From: Kingdonia uniflora
Taxonomy: Eukaryota > Streptophyta > Magnoliopsida > Ranunculales > Circaeasteraceae
Direction: 5' to 3'
Assembly (NCBI GenBank): GCA_014058105.1
Contig: JACGCM010002624.1
Span: forward strand, 744,001-808,000
Length of the DNA: 64,000 nucleotides
The notes under the pieces are model-generated. The model saw only the letters and a program-made list of their open reading frames with translations. It searched no databases and had not been told where the DNA came from. Shown one piece after another: positions 48,069 to 58,477 of the stretch. Numbering within the stretch: position 1 is the first letter of the stretch; every line of letters begins with the position of its first letter. The translations under genes and the position numbers were made by a program.

Positions 48069-48803
48069 ATGTAATGGACTTATTTCTAAACCTCGTACTC
48101 AGTACGGTATCCGAACTGATATAGCTCGGATCAAACAACAATCCAAGACTTAAGAATAGAAAGTCCTGATGAAAACGACCTCGCCTACAGTTCAGAGACT
48201 TTGAAGCATTTTCTAAACTCACACTGCAGAAGATACTCCTCTATTCATCAAATAGTTCGCATACATGCGAACTCCACAAGAAATCGTATCTTCTCCAAAC
48301 GGTCTGAAGTGCAATTAAGAAGGCCGTTATAGATCAACAAATATCAAATATCAAGACGTTACAGGAAATCTCATCAAAACTCATCAAGTTCAGACGACCA
48401 TAGCGTTTATCAAATATCAGGACGTTACAGGAAATCTCATCAAGTTCAGACGACCATAACGTCCATCATTAAATGTACTCAGCGGTCGTATTATAAGACC
48501 TATAAATAGTCACCTGGAAAGGAGACCGAGGGGGCGATCGATGGCTAGTTCTTACGCATGACATACTTAGAGAAGATTACACTTGTATTTTCTGCAATCA
48601 CTCCACTTTCTCTCTGTAATAACTAGTCAATCGTAATACAACACTTTTTTTTTTTTCAAAATCCTCACTAGAGGTCGTGGTTTTTAACCTATTGAAAGGT
48701 TTTCCACGCTAGATACGGTGTCATTTACTCTCGTACTTGCATAATATCTTCTTAACACTGGTGTAAGACGTGTTTTCGACCTACTAGAAAACAGGTCATT
48801 ACA
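48069..48803 (+). repeat. 3' LTR of the gypsy element
   Basis: 735 bp, the same as the 5' LTR apart from scattered substitutions and small indels (for example CCTCGTACTC against CCTCATACTC, ATAGCTCGGA against ATAGCTTGGA). Followed by the ACTAG target duplication. Confidence 0.93.
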
Positions 48804-49134
48804 ACTAGTACCGGAGTTTGCCATTTGGGGAGAGCGTAGAGGTTCTCATCTATACTAGGCTTTCTTGGTTTTGGGTGAGAAGAAGGAGCCAGAGAGTGAT
48901 CTAGAGAAATAATTGAGTTTGGAGGTGTTTAGATCACTGCGCGGTAAAAAGAACACCGCGCGGTGATTTAAACACCGCCAAACTTAAAAAAATAATTAGT
49001 GTGAGCTCCCCACACTCAGTTGAGTTCCTGTAGCGCTAGGTCATCGAACTCACACTCAAACAGTGCCTGCTAGGAGACGTTGGGTGTGGGTTGGCAAACC
49101 CAACTCAACCCACACCCTGCTGCGGATGCTCTTA

Positions 49135-49638
49135 TGAGAAAATAGAGAAATGTAAACTAATCGAACTATAGCTCTGTAAATACACAAATAGAATAAAAGA
49201 TGCCAAATATTTGTGTTGCATTCTTCTAATATCTCCCCGAAATCAACAAAAAGCGCACACCACATATTGTCATGTTACAAAAAATGAAAACCATGCAAAA
49301 CCCATACTATAATGTAAACGATAACCACACATCACACATAGTTCATACCCATTAACCCAGTGGTCTTCGCGTCTTCCTCACTAGAACTACTCGAAAACGA
49401 ATTCAAGCACCCAAAAATCATACCCGACAATACGAAATGCCAAGTACCCTTTACTCGACGTCGCGTCGGAAGGCTCTTGTGGGGAAATCATTTTGAGTGT
49501 TGCCTACTCAAAATTATTTTAATCTCTATCAAGAAATAATAATTGCAGGAAAAAATAATATTATTTGACAAATCATTGTTTACAAAAGGGAACTATGTGA
49601 AACTGTCTCTTTAACTTTCAAGTTTTTCTACCATGATA
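49135..49638. other. Spacer with a partial copy of the 25.5-kb repeat
   Basis: No gene. From about 49540 the sequence matches the segment near 25590 (AATAATTGCAGGAAAAAATA, TTTGACAAATCATTGTTTAC). Confidence 0.6.
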
Positions 49639-49922
49639 GAGCATCAGCAGCAGGTTGGCTAAGTTAGTGAGCCACGCAGGCTTAAAATCAGAAAAAATAA
49701 AATAAAAAAAATGACATGTAGCCTAGGGTAGAAAAATCATCTGAAGGGGTGGGGATGAATGTTAATTTTTTATTTTTTTTAATAAATAAATAAAACAAAA
49801 AAACATTGCGCCAATTGAATTGGCGCTGAATTGACGCATCTATTCAAATTAAATATATATAAAAAAAATAACAATTTTTTAATAAGTCGCATGTAAGAAA
49901 AAATATTTTTTAATAATTCATT

Positions 49923-52000
49923 AGGGGTGAGCACGGGTCGGTTCGGGTCGATTTTGGGCCAGAACTGAGCCCGAACCGACCTTAATCGGTTTTTAAAATC
50001 TGAACCCGAACCGAACCAAAAATCAAAGTCTAAAACCGAAACCGAACAGATTTTGGACCGGATCGAGTCGGGTCGGATCAGGTCAGTTCAAAATTTTAAT
50101 GACCTACCAAATTAATTAAAAAAATTCTCTGTTATACTTCTCTTTCACTAATATAATAGTTCATCAAAATACAACAAAATATGGGCAATAATCAAAGAAA
50201 AAAATATTATTAGGCCATGAAGACTTCAATGCAGGCCTTTTTTTTATTATAGTTTTACAAATAGGGCAATAATCAAAGAAAACTTCATGTCTCCCGACAT
50301 TTAGGTTTTCTATCATCACAAACATTCCACTGTTGCCGATGGACGGATAAAGAGAGGCTCCGCCTTTGAATAAATTCGTGCTTCTGTGAGGTTTGCTTGT
50401 GCTCTTTCAAGGAGTTTCGGAAATCTAAACACTAGGAAGTGGGAAGTGGGGTCTTCACATAGTATATCTGTTGCTAAGAGAGTTGGACCTGTATAAACTC
50501 ATGAAGTATATCTCTGTGCCTCGTTAGCTTCTGGGTAACAGAAGTAGTTGGAGTCGCAGATGCAGCACATCGACTCATGGAGTCATTAGTATCTTGTAGC
50601 TTTTCAAGTAAGGACTGAATCTCCATTTCCATGGATTTCCATGATCTACCTCCAACACTAGGTGACCCAGGTTCTGAATAACCTTCATAAATATCCAATC
50701 ACAGTAAATAACCACATATCAAATAAAACTAAGCTCAGTAATAATCCACATACAGTATAAATGTATAGTACACACCCTCCCTTCTTAATGAAATTCAACA
50801 GCTAAGAAGGTCCACTCAGATCACAACTAAAGCAAGATAAAAAAAAATTCCCCGCATGCCTAAAAGACTACCCATTGATACTACTTAACTGAACCAAAAT
50901 GGAATCTATCAATTGGAGGCCAAAATGTATAGCTTTTGCGCTAATCAACATAAGGTGAGGCCGCGGGAACAAATTGTAGTAGTAATTGAAGGTAGAGATA
51001 GTTAAATCCCACGAAGCATTAGGCATTAAAAATTTATAACTTGAAGTAGTTGGAACACCATCAAAAGCATAAATAGGAGTAATGCCCATTACTCCAATGG
51101 GTTAATGCCATCCCCTTAGTTCAATGCTTATCAAAACGCCATCGAAATGGGATTCGGGTAAACTATTTCCGCCCCTCCTAATTGTATACATGAATTTACC
51201 CACTTATGAAGATTCGGGGACGACATCGAGATCACAAAGAGGACCCCAATGCAGATCTCCTTAAACCAACACAAACAAACACTAAATTTACAAATAAATC
51301 AACCCCAATTCTCTAAATAATTTAAAATATTGAAATCCACAATACCCGTTACGCACAATTCAACTAAATTGCTAGTGAGTAATGAAATTAGAGATTAAGA
51401 GAAGAAGATGTACCTCCTTGTGTGAATCGAGTACCGAGTTTAGCATAAGAAGAGAGCTTAACATCGAGATCTCCTTCGATCTTTCCTCAATTCTTCCCAA
51501 CCTGACTCTTGCAACTCCAGATTATCAACTGTCATTATTTTCTTTTGAGGTACCCCTCTCTTGGCTTGAAGAGTTGAAGAGGCTTGAACTTTGAAGACTT
51601 GAAGATTGGCAATTGGCTGCAGACCAGAGAGAGAGAGAGTGGGTAACTAGAGAGAGAGGGGGTAAGAGACTAGAGATTGAGAGGCTCGAAGACTTGAAGA
51701 TTGGAGAGTTGAAGGTTTCCTTGGCTTGAAGATTTGAAGATGGCTGCAGAGACTAGAGAGAGAGAGAGAGGGGGCTTGAACTTTAATACTTGCTCAACCT
51801 AAATACCTACTATATATACTAGGTTTTTTTTTGTTAATAATCGGTTCGGTTCGGTTTTGGTCCGGTTTCTCTATAGTAGAACCGAAACTGATCGGTTTTC
51901 AGTTTTTCAAACCAAAACAGGACCGAAACTTCTGAAAACCGAACCAAACCAAAAAAATTATCGGTTTCGGTTCGGTTTGGTCGGTTTACTGCTCACCTCT
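49923..52000. mobile_element. hAT-type element carrying a captured gene fragment
   Basis: It starts AGGGGTGAGCACGGGTCGG and ends, read inward, AGAGGTGAGCAGTAAACCG. It is flanked by AATTCATT (49915-49922) and AATTCATA (52001-52008), an 8-bp duplication with one change. Both subterminal regions are packed with CGGTTCGGTTCGG-like motifs. The element is 2,078 bp and encodes no transposase; instead it contains a fragment of a Golgi SNARE gene with its intron. Confidence 0.8.
50489..51535 (-). pseudogene. GOS11: GOS11-type Golgi SNARE fragment (captured)
   Basis: GOS11 is a Golgi Qb-SNARE in vesicle transport. Two exons are present: 51535-51414 (MTVDNLELQESGWEELRK, later KLSSYAKLGTRFTQG) and 50682-50489 (GYSEPGSPSVGGRSWKS, then MEMEIQSLLEKL, SMSRCAASA and SVTQKLTRHRDILHE). 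The GT-AG borders lie where the Arabidopsis gene joins FTQGG to its next exon. Exon 1 has lost about 11 bases after EELRK, shifting the frame. All exons after the second, including the SNARE helix and membrane anchor, are missing. Because the intron is kept, the capture was from DNA and not from mRNA. It lies wholly inside the hAT element. Confidence 0.85.
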
Positions 52001-52185
52001 AATTCATATGTAATCAATTACGCTGGCTCACTGACAATCTGACTTAAACTGGCTCGCCAAATATAGCCACTAATTTTCTCGATATTAATGCGATTTGAGC
52101 GATAACGATAATAGTAAAATAATTTTTAATGAATTTGGATCGCTATATTAGTGCTGGCAAGCCTGCTGCCACTCTTAGCATATTA

Positions 52186-52706
52186 GAGCATGGGCAGCAG
52201 GATAGGTATCGCTATATTAACGATCCAAATTTTCAAAAAATCTCTTTTTCAGGCTAGCTATCGCTCAAATTACGCTAAGTTTAAAAAAATCAGTGGCTAT
52301 TTGTGGCGAGGCAGTTGATGTCAGATAAATTATTAAAAAATTGTTTGGTTTTTTTTTTCTTTTATAATCTTTAACTGCGCCAATTGAATTGGCGCATGTA
52401 TATATATTTTATTATTTAAAAAAATATTTAAAAAATTTGTGCGCCAATTGAATTGGCGAAGTCTATATATATTTTTATATTTTATATTATTTTATTATTT
52501 TAAAAAATATTAAAAAAAATTGGGCACCAATTCAATTGGCGCACAAATTTATTTTTTTATATTTTTAAAAAATATATATATATTAAAAACTCACATGCAT
52601 CCCCACCTTGGAAAAGAGACAAATTTTAGCTCTAGCTACATGTCATATTTTACCTGAATTTATGTCTAGGTGGCTCGCTAACTTAGCGAGGCTGCTACCC
52701 ATGCTC
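52186..52706. mobile_element. GAGCATGGGCAGCAG-type MITE
   Basis: Inverted ends GAGCATGGGCAGCAGG and, inward from the right, GAGCATGGGTAGCAGCC, with flanks TTA and TTG. Internally, three copies of the palindrome GCGCCAATTGAATTGGCGC or a close variant occur near 52380, 52441 and 52526. No coding sequence. Confidence 0.7.
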
Positions 52707-52739
52707 TTGTACACCATAAAACATATTGGAATGATATTA

Positions 52740-54430
52740 TTATTATACCATCAAAAACCTGCAAATCACATTCTGATATAAAATATACTATCAAAAGCCT
52801 AAAAATCACATTATGATTTAAAATATATATGTACAGAGACACTATCATGGATTAAAGAAATTAATACGAACCACATAACGGTTTGGGATACTTCTTAACA
52901 GACATTAGTTTGGTTGTTATTGTACGAACAAATACTGAAATGATTAATTTCGAGTGCAGGTTTTGGGAAAAAATGGTTTTATAACATAATGTGTCTATAG
53001 CTTTGGCTTCCTCTCTACATCTTCATTTTATACTGACGGCTGAGACGACGATGTTGTTAATAACTTCCAAATCGATCTTCTTGAAGACTAAATGATTCAA
53101 GCTCTGGAACATGATAAATTAAATTAAATCACATGAACTAGCACAAAATCAGATACTAGTTAAATTCCAAAAACAATTTTGATATAATCTGAGAAAACGC
53201 ACACGTACCTTTTCAATTGGTAAACGCCACTTTTGGCGTCGGTAACACCTGAAACTGTGTTCTTCACGATCGATTCGCCATGGCTCGGAAACCTTCAAAG
53301 AAAATAGCAATTTAGATAAAGATAAAATTGAAATCGCACGTATGAGACCAAGAAAACATGTGTTTTGAGAGAGAAAACGTGATAATAAAGAGAAAGAGAG
53401 GTTCGAGAGAGAGAGAAATGGTTACCGTGGCAGTTGAAGTAGACATTCTTTAATTTTCGTAAGTCCACAATAGTAATGCTACTCATATCAATTTGTAAAG
53501 AAATACACATAGACGCAATTTCTTTCGAGCCCTAAATTACTATTTATTTATTTTATTAAAAACATCTTAGAAGGAGGTTGCACTGGTTATCACAAGTGCG
53601 ATATTTACTTATCATGAATTCATGGTGCCTTGGTAGAAGCAGAAAATCATGACAAAATCATTTTGCTTTTGTGTAATAAGATTGTGTTTAGAGCTCTGAT
53701 AGAGGTTCATCAATATGGTTAGAAATAATCCTAAAATTAGGTTAACTCATGCGATGCTCATGTCGAAAATAATAGACCAGTGTGGACGAATATTTCTTTT
53801 GGTATAAGGCAAGGGAAACTGTTATGAGCACACCTGTTCTTCAGTGGAGCACATAACATACTTGAAGTAAATTTTTTTTAATTTTTTTCCTATTTGAATC
53901 CCAAGAAGAGAATTATTTCTTACCCATAAACATGTATAGTCCATATCTAACTACCACCTTTTAAAGATGGCACACCCCCCTCTTTCTCTCAAATTTCCTG
54001 CCATAAACATGTATAGTCCATATCTAACTACCACATTTTAAAGATGGCACACCCCTCTCTCTTTCTCTCAAATTTCCTGCCTAAACTCGCAAACACATCT
54101 CATTCCTTTTCCCGATTCATCTTCTTTTCTTCGTTTTTTTTCCCCTTCTTTCCACTAGACATTCAAGATTCAACAACCCCCTCGACTTCTATTTGGAGAA
54201 AAACTCCTAGCCATTGTTTTTTTACTTCAATAACATTAGCATAAGACGGTGTTTACGTTTAAAAATATTAACGTAACTTTATGCTTTCTCTTTTGGGACT
54301 CGCGAAACGGTTTGAACTTGACTCTCGAAAAATCCACAAATCTCTCTCATTCTCTTAATAATTAAAAGCCCTATTATGAATTATCACAAACATCATTGAT
54401 TTTTGTCCGTTGTGTTGGGAGGAAAATTGC
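52740..54430. other. Intergenic with dispersed-repeat fragments
   Basis: The start matches the repeat near 27150 (AAACCTGCAAATCACATTCT). The stretch 52960-53300 weakly resembles the RRM-gene fragment of the inverted repeat at 28.1-28.4 kb (TGCAGGTTTTGGGAAAAAAT, AACAATTTTGATATAATC) and may be another relic of it. No open gene. Confidence 0.4.
53925..54079. repeat. 77-bp tandem duplication
   Basis: Two adjacent copies with CATAAACATGTATAGTCCAT, ATCTAACTACCAC and AAAGATGGCACACCCC. They are nearly identical, so recent. Confidence 0.85.
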
Positions 54431-54707
54431 AAGTACATCACTTGTGTAGGAGAGAGAGGAAGAGATCAAGATGACAAAAAATTGTTGTGCAGGATCAAGA
54501 TGTTGTTTCCTATAGCCTTCAAGTGCATCCACGTTAATGTGTATGGTTCAAACTTGTAAAACATGATTCCACATATCTCTGAAGTTCTTGTGTAGATCAA
54601 CTTATCAACCAACAACAGTTCTCTGGATATTTCGACTAGGCACCTGTTTCTTCCAGGCCTAACTCCCGATCTCACTGGGTTAATTTTTGGATACTGTATG
54701 TCAGTAA

Positions 54708-55598
54708 GAGCATCTCCAACAGAAGAGTATGCGATTCCGTGTCACGACCCCACTCTACGAGCACCGATATTGTCCCTACTTAACCACTGTAGATCTCCAA
54801 CAGTATGGAATTTTATTCATAAGAAAAAGACATCGGTGACATGTAGAGTAAAATCTTAACTAGATGACCATACACCTGACAAGATCTTAAGCGATGTGGG
54901 ACTAAACCATTGGTGCTACCATCACCGCTAATGGGCTAGGTGCCTTCTAATACCCGCTTAGCCGGGGTGTTACAGTCCCCCCACCTTTAAGATCGAGTCG
55001 TCCTCGGCTCTGAATACTATTTTGTCACGACCCCACTCTACGACTACCGATATTGTCCCCACTTAACCACTGTAAATCTCCAGCAGTGTGAGATTTTATT
55101 CCTAAGAAAAAGGCCTCGGTGACATGTAGAGTGAAATCTTAACTAAATGACCATACACCTGGCAGGATCTTAAGCGATGTGAGACTAAACCATTGGTGCT
55201 ACATCACCGCTAATGGGCTAAGTGCCTTCCAATACCCGCTTAGCCGGGGTGTTACATTCCGGTTTACCATACCAGTATTCTAGAATCGCATAATATTTCA
55301 TCCAGCAGAGAATTACGGTTCTAAGAGAGAATTTGTGATGGGAGAGAAAGAGATGCCACGTGTATTAAAAAAATCTATGCGTTCAACGGTTCAATATTTA
55401 GGCAGGAGAGAGAAGTAGTGTTGGGCGCTCAACGGTTCAGCGCCCAGGCGGTATGCGCATACTCCTCCCCAAGTTCAGGTTTCACATACTTTGGAGGGGT
55501 ATGAGAGTGAGTATGATGAACCCTATGCTTCTGTTGGAAGGGGCTTTTGCAAAAGTATGAGAAAACCTTAACAACATACCATGATGTTGGAGATGCTC
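54708..55598. mobile_element. PIF/Harbinger-like MITE inside the DUF295 pseudogene
   Basis: The ends GAGCATCTCCAACAG and, inward from the right, GAGCATCTCCAACATC are flanked by TAA on both sides (54705-54707 and 55599-55601). Without the inserted TRIM-like element it is about 370 bp, the same size class as those at 30710, 58478 and 59220. Confidence 0.85.
54740..55256. mobile_element. TRIM-like miniature LTR element
   Basis: Two direct repeats (54740-54974 and 55023-55256, about 235 bp each), both starting TGTCACGACCCCACTCTACG and ending GGGGTGTTACA, enclose only 48 bp. The unit is flanked by TTCCG (54735-54739 and 55257-55261). TG...CA direct repeats with a 5-bp duplication and almost no interior fit a TRIM. 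A standard tRNA primer site is not evident, so it could also be a heavily deleted LTR retrotransposon. Confidence 0.8.
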
Positions 55599-55947
55599 TA
55601 ACAACAGGGCGAGGAGGGCACATGGTGCCAAAACCCCAAAGTTGCTGACAGATTAAACCGGTAAATTGATTTCTATAATGTATACCATCATTAATAGGTG
55701 GTACATACATATAACAATTTGGTACATTCCAAGCATAACCACCAGACTTAAAGAAGGCAAAAGTTTTAGTATTGGCGAAGGTTGCGACAACTACATAGTC
55801 CTGATTCAAATTTGGTTCGGCAGACAAGACGACCCTATGCACCAAGCAAGGATTCCACTGCCACAGACCGTAAGGATCCTCACTCTAGACATGCCATGGG
55901 GGTAGGTGTTGAGTCGCAAGCCGGCGGAAGCCGAACTCCGATCAATT

Positions 55948-56397
55948 TGGTTAGGGCATAAACAAACTACAAGCCAAAAGGAATACACAACAAAATCAAA
56001 TACAAGGATTTAAGGTGGTTCGGCGAGATGCATACGTCCACACATGAGAGAGAGGTAGAGAGTTTATTCCGATGATCCAAGGTTACAACCTTACAACTAA
56101 TTGAGGTTTATCTCAAAAATTCCTCATAACAAAAGATCTTACCAAGGGTGGCTCCTAAAAAACCTAACTTTCTCCTATATATTTGGGAGAGCCAAATACA
56201 ATCACTCGGATCTCAAGGAAAATAAGACGCTTCAATCTAATCTCAAAACTGAGTTTTACCGTTCGAACAGACACTATTCAAACAAAAAACCAAAGTGTAT
56301 TTGAAGAAAAGAAGTTTTGAGTAGTTTGTTCGAACAGATATTAAGTCTGTTCGAACAGACTTAAAGTCTATTTGAACAAAAATAGGGTAGCATCACA
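55948..56397 (-). mobile_element. Copia-type LTR
   Basis: On the minus strand the LTR runs from TGTGATGCTACCC to CCTAACCA. It has TTCGAA-rich repeats, a TATA-like AAATATATAGG, a GGAATAAACTCTC stretch and an end with GAACCACCTTAAATCC, as in many plant Copia LTRs. Directly before it a purine-rich GAGGTGGAGA resembles a polypurine tract, so it is probably a 3' LTR with a little internal sequence (to about 56540). Similar TTCGAA-rich sequence occurs in the LTR at 7.6 kb. Confidence 0.6.
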
Positions 56398-56399
56398 AT

Positions 56400-56768
56400 T
56401 CTCCACCTCGGTGAAGATTTTCCCAACCAAACGAACTGAAATCTGAGCCGAACATAGCCACTATCCAAACGACTCCAAAACGAAACCCTCACTCACCAAA
56501 TGCCTCTAAGCAAACAAACGTCCCAAGAAACCCAAACAACAGAGATGAAATGAAGTAGCACTCTCCACTTTCCACTCTCTTCCTAGTATACTGTAACACG
56601 GTAGGAAATCAACAAGCATCAGGTGTGCTATTGATAGCAGAGGTATGTGAGTCTAAGTCGAGAACGTGACAATTGTACAAAATTATTTTAATCTATATCA
56701 AGAAATAATAATTGTAGAAAAAAATGATATTATTTGATAAATCATTGTTTACTGTCTTGAGACCAAGG
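56400..56768. repeat. Fragment of the 25.5-kb dispersed repeat
   Basis: From about 56540 to 56760 the sequence matches 25450-25640 (CAAGCATCAGGTGTGCTATT and AATAATAATTGTAGAAAAAA). No gene. Confidence 0.7.
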
Positions 56769-57850
56769 CTCAGTTTGGTTCGAGGCAAACTGGATGCAAT
56801 TGCAACATTTTGTATTTTCAACTGATTGTAGGTGTTTGGTTCATTGCAAATCCAAGTCAACTGCAATTTTGACCACTTACATGTGTTAAGTTCATTTTTG
56901 TAAAGCAACTACAAATAATTTGCAAGTGTTTGTTTTAATGTTAATTATCCAATGCAAAAACTAGGAATTTGCATTTTGTGTAAAAATGATTTTTTTTTTT
57001 TTTGCATTCTGTTACAACCAAAAATCTCTGCAACAAGTTGCAACTTTCCATCTCTTTCATTTTCTATAGAAAAAAATATATATCAATAATTACTCATAGA
57101 TAAAAAAAAAAAATGGCTTATCGCTTGCAGTTTTTCACTCCTTCTCAAGCACTTGTATTAATCCATCTGATAAATATTTTTTATTTTTTTCCAAATTATC
57201 ATATCTTTACAACAACAAAACACCCAAAGTGCAGGTACATTTCTCTCTCTCTCTCTCTCTTTCTCAAACCATTAATGGTGATTACCTCAATATCCCTCTA
57301 CTCCGTATTTACTTTCTCGATTAAAACCAATGCCAAAAACAGGAATCCAAATCGAGATTGTTTTTTATTTGCCGACAAAGAAATTGTGCAATTCACATTG
57401 CTAGCCTCAAGATCATCACCATTAAACTCTCTCTCTCTCTCCGGGTGTTCCCCGATTGATTGTGTTATATGATTCGTGTATGTGATCGTTACCCAATTGA
57501 TTTTTTATATGATTCATATATGTGATGGTTTAGTCACATATTAATAAAAATGTCTCTAACCAAACATGAACATTTGTTTCCACTCCACTAACATTACTTT
57601 AAACCAAACACATGCTAATAAGTTGTATTTTATTACTTGCAACACATTGTAAATACAATTTATTTGTGTTGCATTGCAACCAATGTTTTGCAATGCAAGT
57701 CATATACAAATGCAAGGGAATTCAATTACAGGTAAATAGTCGAAATGCACTTGCAAAGTGTTACTTTTCCAGCTCATGATTTGCATTGCAACATATTTGC
57801 AAATGCATTGAAGTTGCATTTGCATTGGATTTGCATCGAACCAAACTGAG
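56769..57850. mobile_element. Long MITE, GTTTGGTTCG family
   Basis: The inverted ends CTCAGTTTGGTTCGAGGC and, inward from the right, CTCAGTTTGGTTCGATGC lie 1,082 bp apart. Both ends are followed by TTGCAA/TTGCAT-rich sequence as in the relative at 16136. An open frame at 57113-57472 has no recognisable domain. Target duplication not clear. Confidence 0.65.
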
Positions 57851-57865
57851 TTATTTACAATACAG

Positions 57866-58110
57866 GTAAAAGAACACCTACACGTGAATCATGTTTTTTG
57901 GAAAATTTACATCACAGTCGGAAACCGGACTAGTTGTCTTGATGCAAGAACCAATGGTAATACCGTGTAGTCACATTTATGATTGGAGAGGAACTGATTA
58001 GTAAGGGACGTGAATCATTGGTGTCTAGCATATTGGAAACCAAAACGGTTACACCTTGTAACTATTATTATTGTTTCAGAGACTTATACCATCGAAAACC
58101 TGCAAAACAC
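57866..58110. repeat. Decayed copy of the 26.9-kb gene-like fragment
   Basis: Matches 26920-27160 in order and orientation (AAAATTTACATCAC, GATGCAAGAACCAATGG, CACCTTGTAACT). On the minus strand the frame that is open at 26.9 kb is broken by several stops here. Confidence 0.7.
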
Positions 58111-58477
58111 ATTATGATAAAGTTGATTTTTTTCCTAAAAAGTAAAGTTGAGCCTTGCTTTCCAAGGTGTAACCTTGAAAAGATTTGATACGTAGGTGCC
58201 GTAGAGGTCAAAATTGTTCGTGCTGGAAGGTTGAAATCCCTTAAGTGTTTGTGCCCGAAGTGGGTAGATATGTTGGTGCTGCAGAGGTACTTATACAGAT
58301 ATTCGAGAGAAGAACATTTAAGCTTGGGATGTTATCCACTTGCATTAAGGAAATCAGACGTTATGAAATGTTTGTCAGAGGATAAAGAACTAAGAGGGAG
58401 TTTCAAAAGAATCGATGTGGAGATCACTTAGTATTGAAGCGTGTTAAGTGCATTGAAGAATCGGTAGAAAATACTAA

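Larger units (their letters stand above)
34733..48803 (+). mobile_element. Ty3/gypsy retrotransposon, Tat lineage with antisense ORFs
   Basis: Two LTRs (34733-35459 and 48069-48803) bound a 14,071-bp element flanked by the duplication ACTAG (34728-34732 and 48804-48808). Order: LTR, primer binding site, gag, protease, reverse transcriptase, RNase H, a second archaeal-like RNase H, integrase, 121-bp tandem array, antisense coding region, polypurine tract, LTR. Two RNase H domains, large size, a tandem array after pol and antisense ORFs are known traits of the Tat lineage (including Retand-type elements). The reading frames are broken at many points, so the copy is not autonomous. The LTRs differ by a modest number of mainly C/T and G/A changes and short indels, so it is neither new nor very old. 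Confidence 0.93.
32224..49131. mobile_element. Harbinger-like transposon carrying a PMD gene, split by a gypsy element
   Basis: Left end GAGCATCTGCAGCAGCGAGT and right end, read inward, GAGCATCCGCAGCAGGGTGT, are flanked by TTA on both sides (32221-32223 and 49132-49134). TTA duplications are typical of PIF/Harbinger elements. Without the gypsy insertion the element is about 2.83 kb. It holds a plant mobile domain gene on the plus strand and an N-terminal accessory ORF on the minus strand, both broken. No DDE transposase of the Harbinger type is visible, so it depends on a source elsewhere. A short relative with the same right-hand 100 bp lies at 58478-58856. Confidence 0.8.
49639..52174. mobile_element. 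GAGCATC-type MITE interrupted by a hAT element
   Basis: The left end (GAGCATCAGCAGCAGG) and the diverged right end (inward GAGTGGCAGCAGGC) bracket a short AT-rich element into which the hAT element at 49923-52000 has inserted. It contains the palindrome GCGCCAATTGAATTGGCGC. The 3-bp flanks (ATA and TTA) do not match perfectly. Confidence 0.5.
54466..55905 (-). pseudogene. DUF295 (F-box-associated) pseudogene
   Basis: The part before the insertion (55905-55602) reads DPYGLWQWNPCLVHRVVLSA, then VVVATFANTKTFAFFKSGGY and INDGIHYRNQFTGL. These are typical of the DUF295 domain found in plant F-box and KIB1-like proteins. The part after it (54704-54466) gives NRCLVEISRELLLVDKLI and FYKFEPYTLTWMHLKAIG, the end of the same domain. 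An 891-bp MITE sits between them. The N-terminal F-box region is missing, and a frame change lies near 55880. Its normal role would be substrate recognition in SCF ubiquitin ligases; this copy cannot work. Confidence 0.8.

Noticed and set aside
57113..57472. 119-codon ORF in the long MITE
   Set aside because: It is driven by a CT microsatellite and hydrophobic low-complexity sequence, with no relation to known proteins.
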